Positions 1 through 7,776 of a DNA stretch of 37,317 bases are shown here, piece by piece. The stretch spans positions 1 through 37,317 of IMG/VR virus record IMGVR_UViG_3300042324_000876. One strand, given 5' to 3'. The number at the start of each line of letters is the position of its first letter. Position 1 is the first letter of the stretch. The notes under the pieces are model-generated. The model searched no databases and was not told the DNA's origin. It saw only the letters and a program-made list of their open reading frames with translations. The DNA is from a virus. Made by a program: the position numbers and the translations under genes.

Positions 1-339
1 CTAAAAGTTTTATTGGTAAGCAGTTCTTATGTCCCTTCCATAAACTCAGATCAATATGTTTCAAACATTAATGTAAATCATATTATAAATAGATCTGGAG
101 TAATACAAAACGTTACAAATACTCTTGGAGTATTAGATGCAAGTGATATAGTCATATCAGAACACGATGGTTCAGCTTTTAATGCAGTAGTGTTATACCA
201 AAATGGAACATCAGATTCAGATTCAAGACTTATTTCATATATAGATACTTCTGCTGGTCTGCCTTTTGCGGGTGTTAATTTCAGCTTACCTGTTACTATA
301 ATCTGGAATAATAGTTTTAGTAAAATCATTTCTTTATAG
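1..339 (+). CDS. Phage tail/structural protein, 3' part only
   Basis: The reading frame is open from the first base of the window, so the gene begins upstream and only about 112 C-terminal residues are visible. A TTG at 13 is in frame but is not needed as a start. The visible part is rich in Ser, Asn, Val and Ile and looks all-beta. Its segment AVVLYQNGTSDSDSRLISYI followed by DTSAGLPF resembles a short domain common in small phage structural proteins (residues that are polar or charged, then LIAYIDTATGLPF, in relatives I remember). It ends 7 nt before the next fibre gene and the AGGA at its stop can serve that gene as ribosome binding site. The position at the head of a fibre block supports a virion role. 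The exact function is unknown. Confidence 0.55.
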   Translation, partial: LKVLLVSSSYVPSINSDQYVSNINVNHIINRSGVIQNVTNTLGVLDASDIVISEHDGSAFNAVVLYQNGTSDSDSRLISYIDTSAGLPFAGVNFSLPVTIIWNNSFSKIISL

Positions 340-346
340 GAAAAAT

Positions 347-664
347 ATGGCAACAAATTATCCAAATTCTTTAGATGTTTTAATTAATCCAACAGTCAAC
401 GATGCTTTAAATTCAGTAACAGTTCCTCATCATCAACAGCATGCAAACTTAAATGATGCAATGGAAGCAGTCCAAACTATTTTGGGAATTAACCCAGCAG
501 GGTCACATTTAACCATAAAAGACAGAATGCAAGCATCTGAAGCTTTAAACGGCTTAACTGACGTTACTATTACTTCTGTTGAAGCAGGAAATGTTCTAAG
601 ACATAACGGCTTAAAATGGGTAAATTACGCTGAAAAAGACGTTACTGATGGAGGGAACTTTTAA
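347..664 (+). CDS. Short tail-fibre-type structural protein
   Basis: This 105-residue protein has a helical-looking N-terminal half with a run of His/Gln around residues 27-32 (PHHQQHANLNDAMEAVQ), then a phage fibre module: LTDVTITSVEAGNVLRHNG followed by WVNYAEKD. The same module (L-x-D-x-x-I-x-S, G-x-VLRxNG, WVNYA) recurs in the gene at 7777-8595, so it is a shared building block of this fibre set. The C-terminus DGGNF resembles the DGGTF end of the next gene. The start is set by AGGA 5 nt upstream. It lies 2 nt before the next gene, whose GGAGGG ribosome binding site is inside its 3' end. It probably assembles into the tail fibre or baseplate periphery. Confidence 0.7.
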   Translation: MATNYPNSLDVLINPTVNDALNSVTVPHHQQHANLNDAMEAVQTILGINPAGSHLTIKDRMQASEALNGLTDVTITSVEAGNVLRHNGLKWVNYAEKDVTDGGNF

Positions 665-666
665 AA

Positions 667-2610
667 ATGGCAAATACAATTAGGATTAAAAGAAGAACGG
701 GAGCAGGTTTAGCTGGATCTCCTGCCTCTCTTAAGAACGCAGAGTTGGCCTACAATGAGGCTGATGACATACTCTATTATGGTAAAGGTGCTGACGGAAA
801 TGGCGACGCAACGACCATCCCAGCTATAGCAGGAGCAGGAGCCTATACCACTCTTGGTACAGCACAAACGATAACTGGAAATAAAACATTTTCTGGCACA
901 GTTTCAGTTGCGGCACCATCATCAAACGCACATGCAGCAACTAAATTATACGTTGATACTGCAATCACCGGAGTTGCAACAACATTCACCGTTGCAGGTG
1001 ACGGTGGCTCAAATCAGACGATAACCACAGGAACAGACACTCTAACAATTTCAGGCGGCACTGGTCTTACTTCTGCTGCTACATCGGATACTATCACTTT
1101 AAATCTTGACAATACAACTGTAACAGCTGGTTCGTACGGTTCAGCTAGCGCAATCCCAACCTTTACGGTTGACGCTCAAGGTCGTTTAACAGCAGCTGGA
1201 ACAGCTTCCATATCCACTTCATTTACGGTAGATGCAGACAGTGGTGACAATCTAACAATTTCTGGTGGGGATACATTCACCATAGTCGGTGGCACAGGAT
1301 TGACATCAACAGCTTCTGCAACTGATACGCTGACTTTAGACCTTGATAACACAGCAGTGTCAGCTGGTTCATTTGGTTCAGCCACAGCTGTTTCAACCTT
1401 TACTGTTGATGCCCAAGGTCGTTTAACTGCAGCCGGAACAGCTACAATTGCCATCCCTGCAAGTGCAGTTACAGACTTCAACGAAGCTGCTCAAGATGCA
1501 GTTGGAAATGCAGTTGGAACAGGCCTTACTTACACAGACTCAACAGGTGCAATTTCAGTAACCGCAAATACTTACGATGCATATGGTTCAGCTTCAACAG
1601 TCGCAGGAAACCTTACAACTCACGGAAATCTAACAGAAGCACATGGTGCAACTGGTGCAGTAGTTGGAACCACAAACACTCAAACACTTACGAACAAGAC
1701 ACTTACTAGCCCAGTAATAACTGGAGCAGTATTTAATGATGGTTCAATAGTCTTTGAAGGTGCAACAGCTGATGCCCATGAAACAACTTTAGCAATTACT
1801 GATCCAACCGCAGATAGAACAATTACACTCCCAGACGCTACAGGAACAGTTGCCTTAGTTGCAGACGTCGCAGCACTGTCTGGCGCAACATTTACAGGTG
1901 CAGTATCTGGTACATCCCTTACCCTTTCAGGTGACCTGACAGTCAACGGTACAACAACTACAATTAACTCAACTACAGTAAGTGTCGACGACAAGAATCT
2001 TGAACTTGGCTCAAGTGTCTCTCCATCAGATGCTGGTGCAGACGGTGGTGGTATTACGCTCAAGGGAACTACGGACAAGACTTTTAACTGGGTTGATGCA
2101 ACTGACGCATGGACTTCATCTGAGAATCTCAACCTTCTAACTGGCAAGTCATTGTTAATCGCAGGAACTTCCGTACTTAACGCCACTACTCTTGGTTCAG
2201 GAGTAACCGCATCAAGCCTTACTTCAGTTGGAACAATTGCAACTGGTGTATGGAATGGTACCGCAATAGCCATAGCTAACGGTGGAACCGGCTCTACAGA
2301 CGCTGGAGCAGCTCGTACGGCCCTTGGATTGGCAATTGGCACTAACGTACAGGCCTACAACTCTACACTCGCTGCTGTGGCTGGTGGCACGTATACTGGC
2401 GATGACAGCATTACAACCCTTGGAACAATTTCTGCAGGAACTTGGAATGGTACAACAATTGCTATAGCTAACGGTGGTACCGGTTCTACAACGGAATCAG
2501 GAGCTCGTACAGCTCTTGGATTGGCCATTGGGACCAACGTACAGGCTTATAGCTCAACTTTAGATAACGTAGCTGCAGGCAACTACACACTTGATGGTGG
2601 AACGTTCTAA
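667..2610 (+). CDS. Large modular tail-fibre protein
   Basis: This 647-residue protein is rich in Thr, Ser, Ala and Gly and has almost no Cys or Trp, as expected for a trimeric beta-structured fibre. The N-terminus MANTIRIKRRTGAG, with AELAYNEADDILYYGKG after it, is a recurring phage fibre start and is matched by the gene at 2652, so it probably anchors both to the same base. Residues 105-183 and 184-262 form a direct 79-residue repeat. The middle carries familiar fibre phrases (ATKLYVDTAI, LTNKTLTSP, DRTITLPDATGTV). The C-terminal third has a second repeat around ANGGTGST and ARTALGLAIGTNVQAY. It ends in DGGTF without a recognisable intramolecular chaperone or enzyme domain. It probably binds the host surface or forms the fibre shaft. 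Confidence 0.85.
   Translation: MANTIRIKRRTGAGLAGSPASLKNAELAYNEADDILYYGKGADGNGDATTIPAIAGAGAYTTLGTAQTITGNKTFSGTVSVAAPSSNAHAATKLYVDTAITGVATTFTVAGDGGSNQTITTGTDTLTISGGTGLTSAATSDTITLNLDNTTVTAGSYGSASAIPTFTVDAQGRLTAAGTASISTSFTVDADSGDNLTISGGDTFTIVGGTGLTSTASATDTLTLDLDNTAVSAGSFGSATAVSTFTVDAQGRLTAAGTATIAIPASAVTDFNEAAQDAVGNAVGTGLTYTDSTGAISVTANTYDAYGSASTVAGNLTTHGNLTEAHGATGAVVGTTNTQTLTNKTLTSPVITGAVFNDGSIVFEGATADAHETTLAITDPTADRTITLPDATGTVALVADVAALSGATFTGAVSGTSLTLSGDLTVNGTTTTINSTTVSVDDKNLELGSSVSPSDAGADGGGITLKGTTDKTFNWVDATDAWTSSENLNLLTGKSLLIAGTSVLNATTLGSGVTASSLTSVGTIATGVWNGTAIAIANGGTGSTDAGAARTALGLAIGTNVQAYNSTLAAVAGGTYTGDDSITTLGTISAGTWNGTTIAIANGGTGSTTESGARTALGLAIGTNVQAYSSTLDNVAAGNYTLDGGTF
979..1452 (+). repeat. 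Two tandem 237-bp repeats in the fibre gene
   Basis: Copies at 979-1215 and 1216-1452 encode 79-residue units. Each has a TFTV start, a TISGGTGLTS or TIVGGTGLTS core, LDNT, AGS(Y/F)GSA and a TFTVDAQGRLTAAGTA end. The DNA is similar but third positions have drifted, so this is an old duplication kept by selection at the protein level. It probably lengthens a repetitive fibre shaft. Confidence 0.85.
2272..2590 (+). repeat. 192-bp fibre repeat, one full and one partial copy
   Basis: A unit starting IANGGTGST at 2272 recurs at 2464, an offset of 64 codons. Both copies contain ARTALGLAIGTNVQAY. The second copy is cut short by the C-terminus of the gene. The NGGTG(S/A)T phrase is a familiar element of phage tail-fibre shafts. 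Confidence 0.8.
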
Positions 2611-2618
2611 CTGCTTTA

Positions 2619-2627
2619 TGTTATAAT
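2619..2627 (+). promoter_or_regulatory. Extended -10 promoter candidate
   Basis: TGTTATAAT in the 41-nt gap before the gene at 2652 is a perfect TGN plus TATAAT extended -10. No convincing -35 lies 16-18 nt upstream, which extended -10 promoters do not require. Transcription would start near 2634, leaving a short leader that contains the CGGAG ribosome binding site (2641-2645). Confidence 0.6.
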
Positions 2628-2651
2628 ATTTTAGTTAAAACGGAGTAGCAA

Positions 2652-3194
2652 ATGGCTAATGTTATTAAAATCAAACGTAGTGCAACAGCTTCTGCAACTC
2701 CAAATACATTGGAGCATGGTGAGCTAGGGCTAAATTATGCTGATGGAAAGCTATTTTATAAAAATCTATCAAATTCCATAGTTCAGTTTACGGGCAGTGT
2801 GGGGCCAAAAGGTGATGCAGGTGTAGCGGGACTTGCTGTTCAAAGTACTGCGCCAGTTGATACTACTGTACTGTGGGCTGATACTTCTGTTTCTGGTACC
2901 GCTGTTGTTCCTACTGGTGGAACAACTGGGCAGGTATTGGCTAAATCTTCTGGTAGCGATTATGCAACAACGTGGACTACTCCAGTTACTTCTTCTGATT
3001 TAGCATTAAAGGCAAACTTGGTTGGCCCTACTTTTACTGGAACAGTTACACTTCCATCAGACACTTCTATTGGTACTGTTAGCGCAACAGAAATTGGGTA
3101 TTTAGATGGAGTTACTTCCGCAATCCAAACACAGCTAAATACAAAAGCTTCAACAGGAAAAGCCATAGCTATGGCAATAGTATTCGGAGGATAA
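2652..3194 (+). CDS. Tail-fibre protein with short collagen-like segment
   Basis: This 180-residue protein opens with MANVIKIKRSATASATPNTL and GELGLNYADGKLFYKN, paralogous to the start of the fibre at 667, so the two probably share an attachment point. Residues about 51-59 (GPKGDAGVAG) are a short collagen-like Gly-X-Y stretch. After it come GGTTGQVLAKSSGSDYATTW, then ALKANLVGPTFTGTVTLPSD, which are standard fibre phrases. The C-terminus TGKAIAMAIVFGG is a common phage fibre ending. The start is supported by CGGAG 6 nt upstream and a strong -10 candidate before it. It is followed 3 nt later by the next gene. It is probably a secondary fibre or adhesin. Confidence 0.8.
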   Translation: MANVIKIKRSATASATPNTLEHGELGLNYADGKLFYKNLSNSIVQFTGSVGPKGDAGVAGLAVQSTAPVDTTVLWADTSVSGTAVVPTGGTTGQVLAKSSGSDYATTWTTPVTSSDLALKANLVGPTFTGTVTLPSDTSIGTVSATEIGYLDGVTSAIQTQLNTKASTGKAIAMAIVFGG

Positions 3195-3197
3195 ATC

Positions 3198-3560
3198 ATG
3201 GCAGCACCAAACATAGTTAACGTTACAACAATTACAGGAAAAACAGCTCTACTTGCTATTACCAACTCTGCAACTGCAATAGTAGCAAACTCAGCAGCAA
3301 GTGGTAAAGTATTTAAAGTCAATGCTTTATACGTGTCGAATGTAGACGGTGCATCAAACTTTACTTTAAATGTTGACATATTAAGATCTGCAGCAACACC
3401 TTCAACTTATCGATTAGCACACCTTCTTGTCGTACCCGCCGGAGCAACTATTGATGTTATATCTAAATCTATTTACCTTGAAGAAGGAGACTCTCTTCGC
3501 CTTACAGGAAGCACAACTCTTAAACTAGAGGGGATTGCTAGTTACGAAGAGATTAGCTAA
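3198..3560 (+). CDS. Small beta-rich phage structural protein
   Basis: This 120-residue protein begins MAAPNIVNVTTITGKTALL and contains VFKVNALYVSNVDGASNFTL and YLEEGDSLRLTGSTTLKLEG. The pattern of alternating hydrophobic residues and the EGD turn suggest a small jelly-roll or beta-sandwich. Similar small proteins sit among the fibre genes of many aquatic phages. An AGGA-containing site in the end of the preceding gene sets the start. Its stop codon overlaps the next ATG by 1 nt, so translation is probably coupled. No enzymatic motif is visible. A fibre-associated or decoration role is inferred from context only. Confidence 0.6.
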   Translation: MAAPNIVNVTTITGKTALLAITNSATAIVANSAASGKVFKVNALYVSNVDGASNFTLNVDILRSAATPSTYRLAHLLVVPAGATIDVISKSIYLEEGDSLRLTGSTTLKLEGIASYEEIS

Positions 3561-4327
3561 TGCCAGACTTCCCTTCTGCAACTAGTGCTTCAGGCATCTG
3601 GTCTTTAAACGATGTCGAAGAGGCAGTTCAAGGCAGTAATTGGTCATCAACATTTCCAGTCGTAAAAGATGGACTACAACTTTATCTAGATGCTGGTAAT
3701 ACAGCTAGTTATCCTGGGTCTGGCAATAAATGGTATGACCTAAGCGGAAACAATAGGCATTTTACATTAAATAATAATACCTTTACATCTGGATCAATTC
3801 CATATTTTTCAACTCTAGGTGGGAATATGGTCGGTCCAGAATCAAATTCATTTCAGATTAACGATAGAAATGGTTATACAATTTATTTAATCATGTATCA
3901 GAACTCTTTGGTAAATAGTGCTGCGTTTAAGTTTTACAATAGCGGGAGTGGCAGAGGAATTTTTGCTCACTGCTCATGGGGTGATGGAAATATTTATTTT
4001 GATCAAGGAGGTGGTTTCTCTGGTGATCAAAGAATATTTGCCAGCGGAGGAACCATGACTGCATGGAATATATTTGTGTTTAGAAGAAATGGCTATAGAC
4101 AAAGACAGATTTTAAAAAATAATAGTGTTTTAGTAAGTGGTCTGGATTTAGCAGCAGATTTGAATTTAAGTTCAGTCAGTGCAACCCTTGGTTCAACTGA
4201 TGAATATGGTGGTACATCTTCCACATGGAATGCAAGAATTGGTCAATTTATCGTTTATAATCGTGGATTAAGTCGTACTGAGATGCTGTACAACTACAAC
4301 TCATTAAAAACAAGGTATGGTCTGTAA
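3560..4327 (+). CDS. LamG/concanavalin-like tail adhesin
   Basis: This 255-residue protein has an N-terminal module of about 30 residues (P-x-FP...SASGIWSLND...GSNW) that recurs in the next two genes. The rest fits a laminin-G/concanavalin-A-like beta-sandwich: DGLQLYLDAGNTASYPGSG at residues 37-55, then WYDLSGNNRHF, a central YTIYLIMYQN strand, and a C-terminal RIGQFIVYNRGLSRTEML followed by NYNSLKTRYG, the usual end of this domain in phage and environmental proteins. Such domains bind glycans. I infer a receptor-binding role, with the N-terminal part fixing it to the tail. The stop overlaps the next start by 1 nt. Confidence 0.75.
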   Translation: MPDFPSATSASGIWSLNDVEEAVQGSNWSSTFPVVKDGLQLYLDAGNTASYPGSGNKWYDLSGNNRHFTLNNNTFTSGSIPYFSTLGGNMVGPESNSFQINDRNGYTIYLIMYQNSLVNSAAFKFYNSGSGRGIFAHCSWGDGNIYFDQGGGFSGDQRIFASGGTMTAWNIFVFRRNGYRQRQILKNNSVLVSGLDLAADLNLSSVSATLGSTDEYGGTSSTWNARIGQFIVYNRGLSRTEMLYNYNSLKTRYGL

Positions 4328-6225
4328 TGCCTCAGTTTCCTAACCCCAATAACTCCACAGGTACTTGGTCGCTAGAAAAGCAACGCAATGCTGTTATGGG
4401 TTCTAATTGGGGTTCTCCATTGATTGCTACAACAAGTGTTGTTCCGTATCTGATTGATGTATTTGGAACTAAATATTGGGTTTATAGATTTGTTGTTGAT
4501 AGCAACACAACAAGTAAAACTTTTACGATGGATATTTCATCTGGAACCGCTGTTGCTGAATTCTTGGTAGTAGCTGGTGGTGGTTCAGGTGCTGGTTATG
4601 TAGGTGGTGGAGGTGGTGGAGGAGGTTTTGTTGAAGGTTCTTTCAGATTGACCTCTGGAACATACACCATAGTTGTTGGTGGTGGTTCTGGACCCGGATT
4701 GACCTCTGGCAATGCTCGTGGTCCAGTAGGCAAAGACTCTTCAATCTCTGGTCCAAACCTTTCAATCACCGCTTATGGTGGTGGTGCTGGGGGTAATCAT
4801 GACTCAAATGCTGGCAGTGCTGGTGGTTCAGGAGGAGGGGGTGCCTCAACCAACGGTCAGACATCTTTGGGCGGTGGTGTTACGGCAGCAGCAACCTCTG
4901 GATCAGCAATTATATCTGCTGCTTCATACGGTTTTAGAGGTGGTAATACAACAGGAGCACGAGGCGGTAATGACTGTGAAGGCGCAGGAGGAGGTGGTGC
5001 TGGTGGTCAAGGTCTTGACCATTTAGACACAAACACTGGTCCCGGTGGTCATGGTCGTCTTTCCACAATATCAGGTAGAGCATTCCTTTACGCAGCAGGC
5101 GGAGGAGGGGGAAGTTATTACCCAAATGACTCTGGTGATATTGTCGGAGGAGGTTCTGGCGGTCTTGGTGGAGGAGGGGGCGGAGGCGCTCACGGTAATG
5201 GAAATCAAGGTTCTGGAGGAACAGGTGGTGAATCTAACGGTTCAGCAGCAACTGCTGGTGGAGAAGCTCCCGGTGGACAAGGTGGACAGAATACAGGAAG
5301 CGGTGGAGGAAGCTCTGGGCATAACCAAGCAGCAGGAAGTGGAGGCTCAGGCATCGTATACATTAGATATCCTGCAAATATTACTTCAATCAATGTTGAA
5401 TATGTTGTTACAGCTGGAGGCGGTGGTGGTGGATCAGGTGCCACAAGCGCAAACAACGGCGGAGGCGGAGGTGCAGGAGGATATCGTTCTTCTGTAGCTG
5501 GAGAATCCACGGGAGGACTAGGCTCAGTAGAAAGCCCATTATCAGTAGTTCGTGGTATCCCATATACTGTCACAGTCGGTGCTGGTGGTTCTGCAAACAA
5601 CTCTGGTTCCAATTCTATTTTTGGTCCAATAACTTCAACTGGAGGAGGTCGTGGGGGAGGATTAAACGCTCCCGTAGCTCCACTATCTGGTGGTTCTGGC
5701 GGTGGTGGTGGACCAGCAGGCTCTGCAACTAACCTTCATTTAGGAGCAGCAGGTCTTTACTCTCAAGGATACTCTGGCGGAAATGGCAACGCTGCATCAC
5801 CTTACCGTGGTGGTGGCGGAGGAGGAGCTGGTGCTGCCGGAAATGCTGGCGTAACTAATGGAAACGGAGGTGCTGGTATTTCATCGTCTATTACCGGAAG
5901 TGCTGTAACTCGTGCTGGAGGTGGTGCAGGAGCTGGTGATGACGGGAATGGAACTGGTGGTTCTGGTGGCGGAGGAAATGGTGGTAACCTTAACGGCACA
6001 TTGGCAGTAGCAGGAACACCAAATACAGGTGGAGGTGGAGGTGGAGGTGTTTCTCAAGGAGCAACTATCGTAGCTGCTTCAGGAGGTTCGGGTGTTGTAA
6101 TCTTGAGATACCCTTCTTATTATACCCTCAGTGTTGGGGCAGGATTGACATCAACAACCTCAACTGTTGGTTCAAATAAAGTAACCACATTCACTGCTGG
6201 TACTGGAATTATAACATGGAATTAA
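4327..6225 (+). CDS. Glycine-rich tail adhesin with two lobes
   Basis: This 632-residue protein starts with the same 30-residue module as its neighbours (P-x-FP...STGTWSLEK...GSNW). Two glycine-rich lobes follow. The first (about residues 78-350) starts with AEFLVVAGGG and ends in GIVYIRYPA. The second (about 356-600) starts with VEYVVTAGGGGGG and ends in GVVILRYPS. Within each lobe runs of 4-9 Gly alternate with short polar segments, the pattern of polyglycine-II sandwich adhesins such as the T-even-like gp38 family. A last beta segment ends in GTGIITWN. Base composition is clearly richer in G than elsewhere in the window because of the GGN codons. It probably is a tip adhesin, and the lobe duplication could give two recognition surfaces. 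Confidence 0.8.
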   Translation: MPQFPNPNNSTGTWSLEKQRNAVMGSNWGSPLIATTSVVPYLIDVFGTKYWVYRFVVDSNTTSKTFTMDISSGTAVAEFLVVAGGGSGAGYVGGGGGGGGFVEGSFRLTSGTYTIVVGGGSGPGLTSGNARGPVGKDSSISGPNLSITAYGGGAGGNHDSNAGSAGGSGGGGASTNGQTSLGGGVTAAATSGSAIISAASYGFRGGNTTGARGGNDCEGAGGGGAGGQGLDHLDTNTGPGGHGRLSTISGRAFLYAAGGGGGSYYPNDSGDIVGGGSGGLGGGGGGGAHGNGNQGSGGTGGESNGSAATAGGEAPGGQGGQNTGSGGGSSGHNQAAGSGGSGIVYIRYPANITSINVEYVVTAGGGGGGSGATSANNGGGGGAGGYRSSVAGESTGGLGSVESPLSVVRGIPYTVTVGAGGSANNSGSNSIFGPITSTGGGRGGGLNAPVAPLSGGSGGGGGPAGSATNLHLGAAGLYSQGYSGGNGNAASPYRGGGGGGAGAAGNAGVTNGNGGAGISSSITGSAVTRAGGGAGAGDDGNGTGGSGGGGNGGNLNGTLAVAGTPNTGGGGGGGVSQGATIVAASGGSGVVILRYPSYYTLSVGAGLTSTTSTVGSNKVTTFTAGTGIITWN

Positions 6226-6235
6226 GGATTAACTA

Positions 6236-7315
6236 ATGGCACAATTCCCAAACACATCTAGCGCAAGTGGCAAATGGTCACTTCGTCAACAATATCGTTC
6301 TATCCTTGGTTACAACTGGGCATCCCTCCCTCCCGCTACTGCTGAAATCCTCGTTGTAGGAGGCGGTGGTGGTGGAGGCTACGACATGGGCGGAGGTGGT
6401 GGTGGTGGTGCCGTATCTGCTGGAACATTCCTCGTTCAGCCGGGAAGTTATACTTTGACAATAGGAGCTGGTGGACTTGGAAATGGATCTGGAATTAATG
6501 GGAACTCTGCCTTCCATCAATTTACAGCCGTAAGCGTAAATGGTTCAGATACTTTTATAGAATCTCCATCTTACGAAAGAGTGATATCAAAAGGAGGCGG
6601 TTATGGAGGAAGTTCTTATTGGGACTATACTCCGGGTGCTGTAGGGAATGCTGGCGCTAATGGCGGTGGAGCTTCTGGATATTCCAATGGTGGTGCTCCC
6701 GGTGGTCGTTTAGGCGGTGCATCAAACCAACATACTTTAGGGATGTTAGATGGACTACTTACTGTTACATCTCGTGCGAATGGTTACATAGGTGGTCATG
6801 GTGGACCTCAGTATTACCCCGGAGGAGGTGCTGGGGCGGGCGAGAACGGAACTAATTCACCCAACACCCCCCATGGCGGTATTGGACAGCTCAGTACCAT
6901 TACAGGTGTTTCCTATTACTGGGGCGGAGGCGGAGGAGGTTCTTCCTACAGTTCCGGTCCCGGAGGCAATGGAGGTAATGGCGGAGGAGGTGGTGGTGCT
7001 GTCGGTTCTACCACAGGAGGTGCTGGCATAAACAGCGGGTCTGCTGGAGGTGGAGGTGGAAACAATACCCAAGCAAACACTCCCGGTGGAAATGGTGGAG
7101 CAAACACAGGTGGAGGAGGCGGTGGAGGTTCGCACTACACAACTGGATCCAAAGGTGGCAATGGCGGTTCTGGTATAATAGTGATTGCTTACCCAACAAC
7201 AAGTGCAGCGATTACAACAATAAGTGCAGGTCTCACTTGGTCAGTAAGTACCGTAACAAGATCTGGGTTTAGAGTTTACCTCTTTACTTCTGGCACTGGA
7301 ACAATAACTTTTTAA
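6236..7315 (+). CDS. Glycine-rich tail adhesin, single lobe
   Basis: This 359-residue protein is the third consecutive gene with the shared N-terminal module (A-x-FP...SASGKWSLRQ...GYNW). One glycine-rich lobe follows, opening with AEILVVGGGGGGG and closing with SGIIVIAYPTTS at about residue 314. The C-terminal 45 residues end in TSGTGTITF, like the GTGIITWN end of the previous protein. It looks like a shorter relative of the gene at 4327 and could be an alternative or companion adhesin. The start has AAGG 7-10 nt upstream. A G-rich AAGGAG site for the next gene overlaps its stop. Confidence 0.8.
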   Translation: MAQFPNTSSASGKWSLRQQYRSILGYNWASLPPATAEILVVGGGGGGGYDMGGGGGGGAVSAGTFLVQPGSYTLTIGAGGLGNGSGINGNSAFHQFTAVSVNGSDTFIESPSYERVISKGGGYGGSSYWDYTPGAVGNAGANGGGASGYSNGGAPGGRLGGASNQHTLGMLDGLLTVTSRANGYIGGHGGPQYYPGGGAGAGENGTNSPNTPHGGIGQLSTITGVSYYWGGGGGGSSYSSGPGGNGGNGGGGGGAVGSTTGGAGINSGSAGGGGGNNTQANTPGGNGGANTGGGGGGGSHYTTGSKGGNGGSGIIVIAYPTTSAAITTISAGLTWSVSTVTRSGFRVYLFTSGTGTITF

Positions 7316-7324
7316 GGAGATACA

Positions 7325-7693
7325 ATGGCACATTATGCATTTTTAGATGAAAATAATATAGTTACTGAAGTAATAACAGGAAGAGACGAAGACGAAGTAG
7401 TTGACGGGATTTCTGACTGGGAAGCATACTATGGTGAGTTTCGTGGGCAGAGATGCGTAAGAACATCTTATAATAATAATATTCGCAAACAATACGCAGG
7501 TGTGGGATATATTTATGATGAATTAGCTGATGTTTTTATTTCACCTAGTCCTTTTCCATCTTGGGTTCTAGATGAAAATCATGACTGGCAAGCTCCTACT
7601 CCAAGACCATACGATGGTAAAATGTATATTTGGAATGAAGAAGAACTTTCATGGGTAGAGGTAAATCCATTGCCACTACCAATACAAGAATAG
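7325..7693 (+). CDS. Small conserved phage tail-associated protein
   Basis: This 122-residue protein has the order MAHYAFLDENNIVTEVITG, then SYNNNIRKQYAGVGYIYDE, then FPSWVLDENHDWQAP, then PYDGKMYIWNEEELSWVEV. I recognise this order from a family of small proteins found next to tail-fibre genes in many aquatic phages. The repeated Trp-x-hydrophobic-Asp/Glu patterns suggest a beta fold that packs against other fibre parts. There is no enzymatic motif. The AAGGAG ribosome binding site overlaps the stop of the adhesin upstream, so the two are probably co-translated. Its exact role is not known to me. Confidence 0.7.
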   Translation: MAHYAFLDENNIVTEVITGRDEDEVVDGISDWEAYYGEFRGQRCVRTSYNNNIRKQYAGVGYIYDELADVFISPSPFPSWVLDENHDWQAPTPRPYDGKMYIWNEEELSWVEVNPLPLPIQE

Positions 7694-7738
7694 TAAATAA
7701 TTACTTTTCTACAAAAAACACTATCACAAATATAGCAC

Positions 7739-7744
7739 TACTAT
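7739..7744 (+). promoter_or_regulatory. TACTAT element, putative -10
   Basis: TACTAT lies 38 nt before the ATG at 7777 in an 83-nt gap without a gene or a clear terminator. The same hexamer occurs at 10710, 14091, 20441 and 24641, each 32-54 nt before a start codon. It matches four of six positions of TATAAT. Function as a -10 element is inferred from position only. Confidence 0.35.
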
Positions 7745-7776
7745 ATGGTTGTTGATTTTGTTAAAAGGGAATTCAA

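Noticed and set aside
979-1452. Tandem repeat as a regulatory or mobile element
   Set aside because: It is in frame, multiples of 79 codons long and drifts at third positions, so it is a protein-level fibre repeat.
1176-2537. Long antisense frames below the large fibre gene
   Set aside because: They mirror the repeat structure of the sense gene, have no ribosome binding site, and encode Pro/Val-rich strings without a family pattern.
4775-7202. Many long frames on both strands inside the glycine-rich genes
   Set aside because: GGN repeats create Pro-, Val/Glu- or Ser/Thr-rich open frames in other phases. They lack ribosome binding sites and have repetitive low-complexity products.
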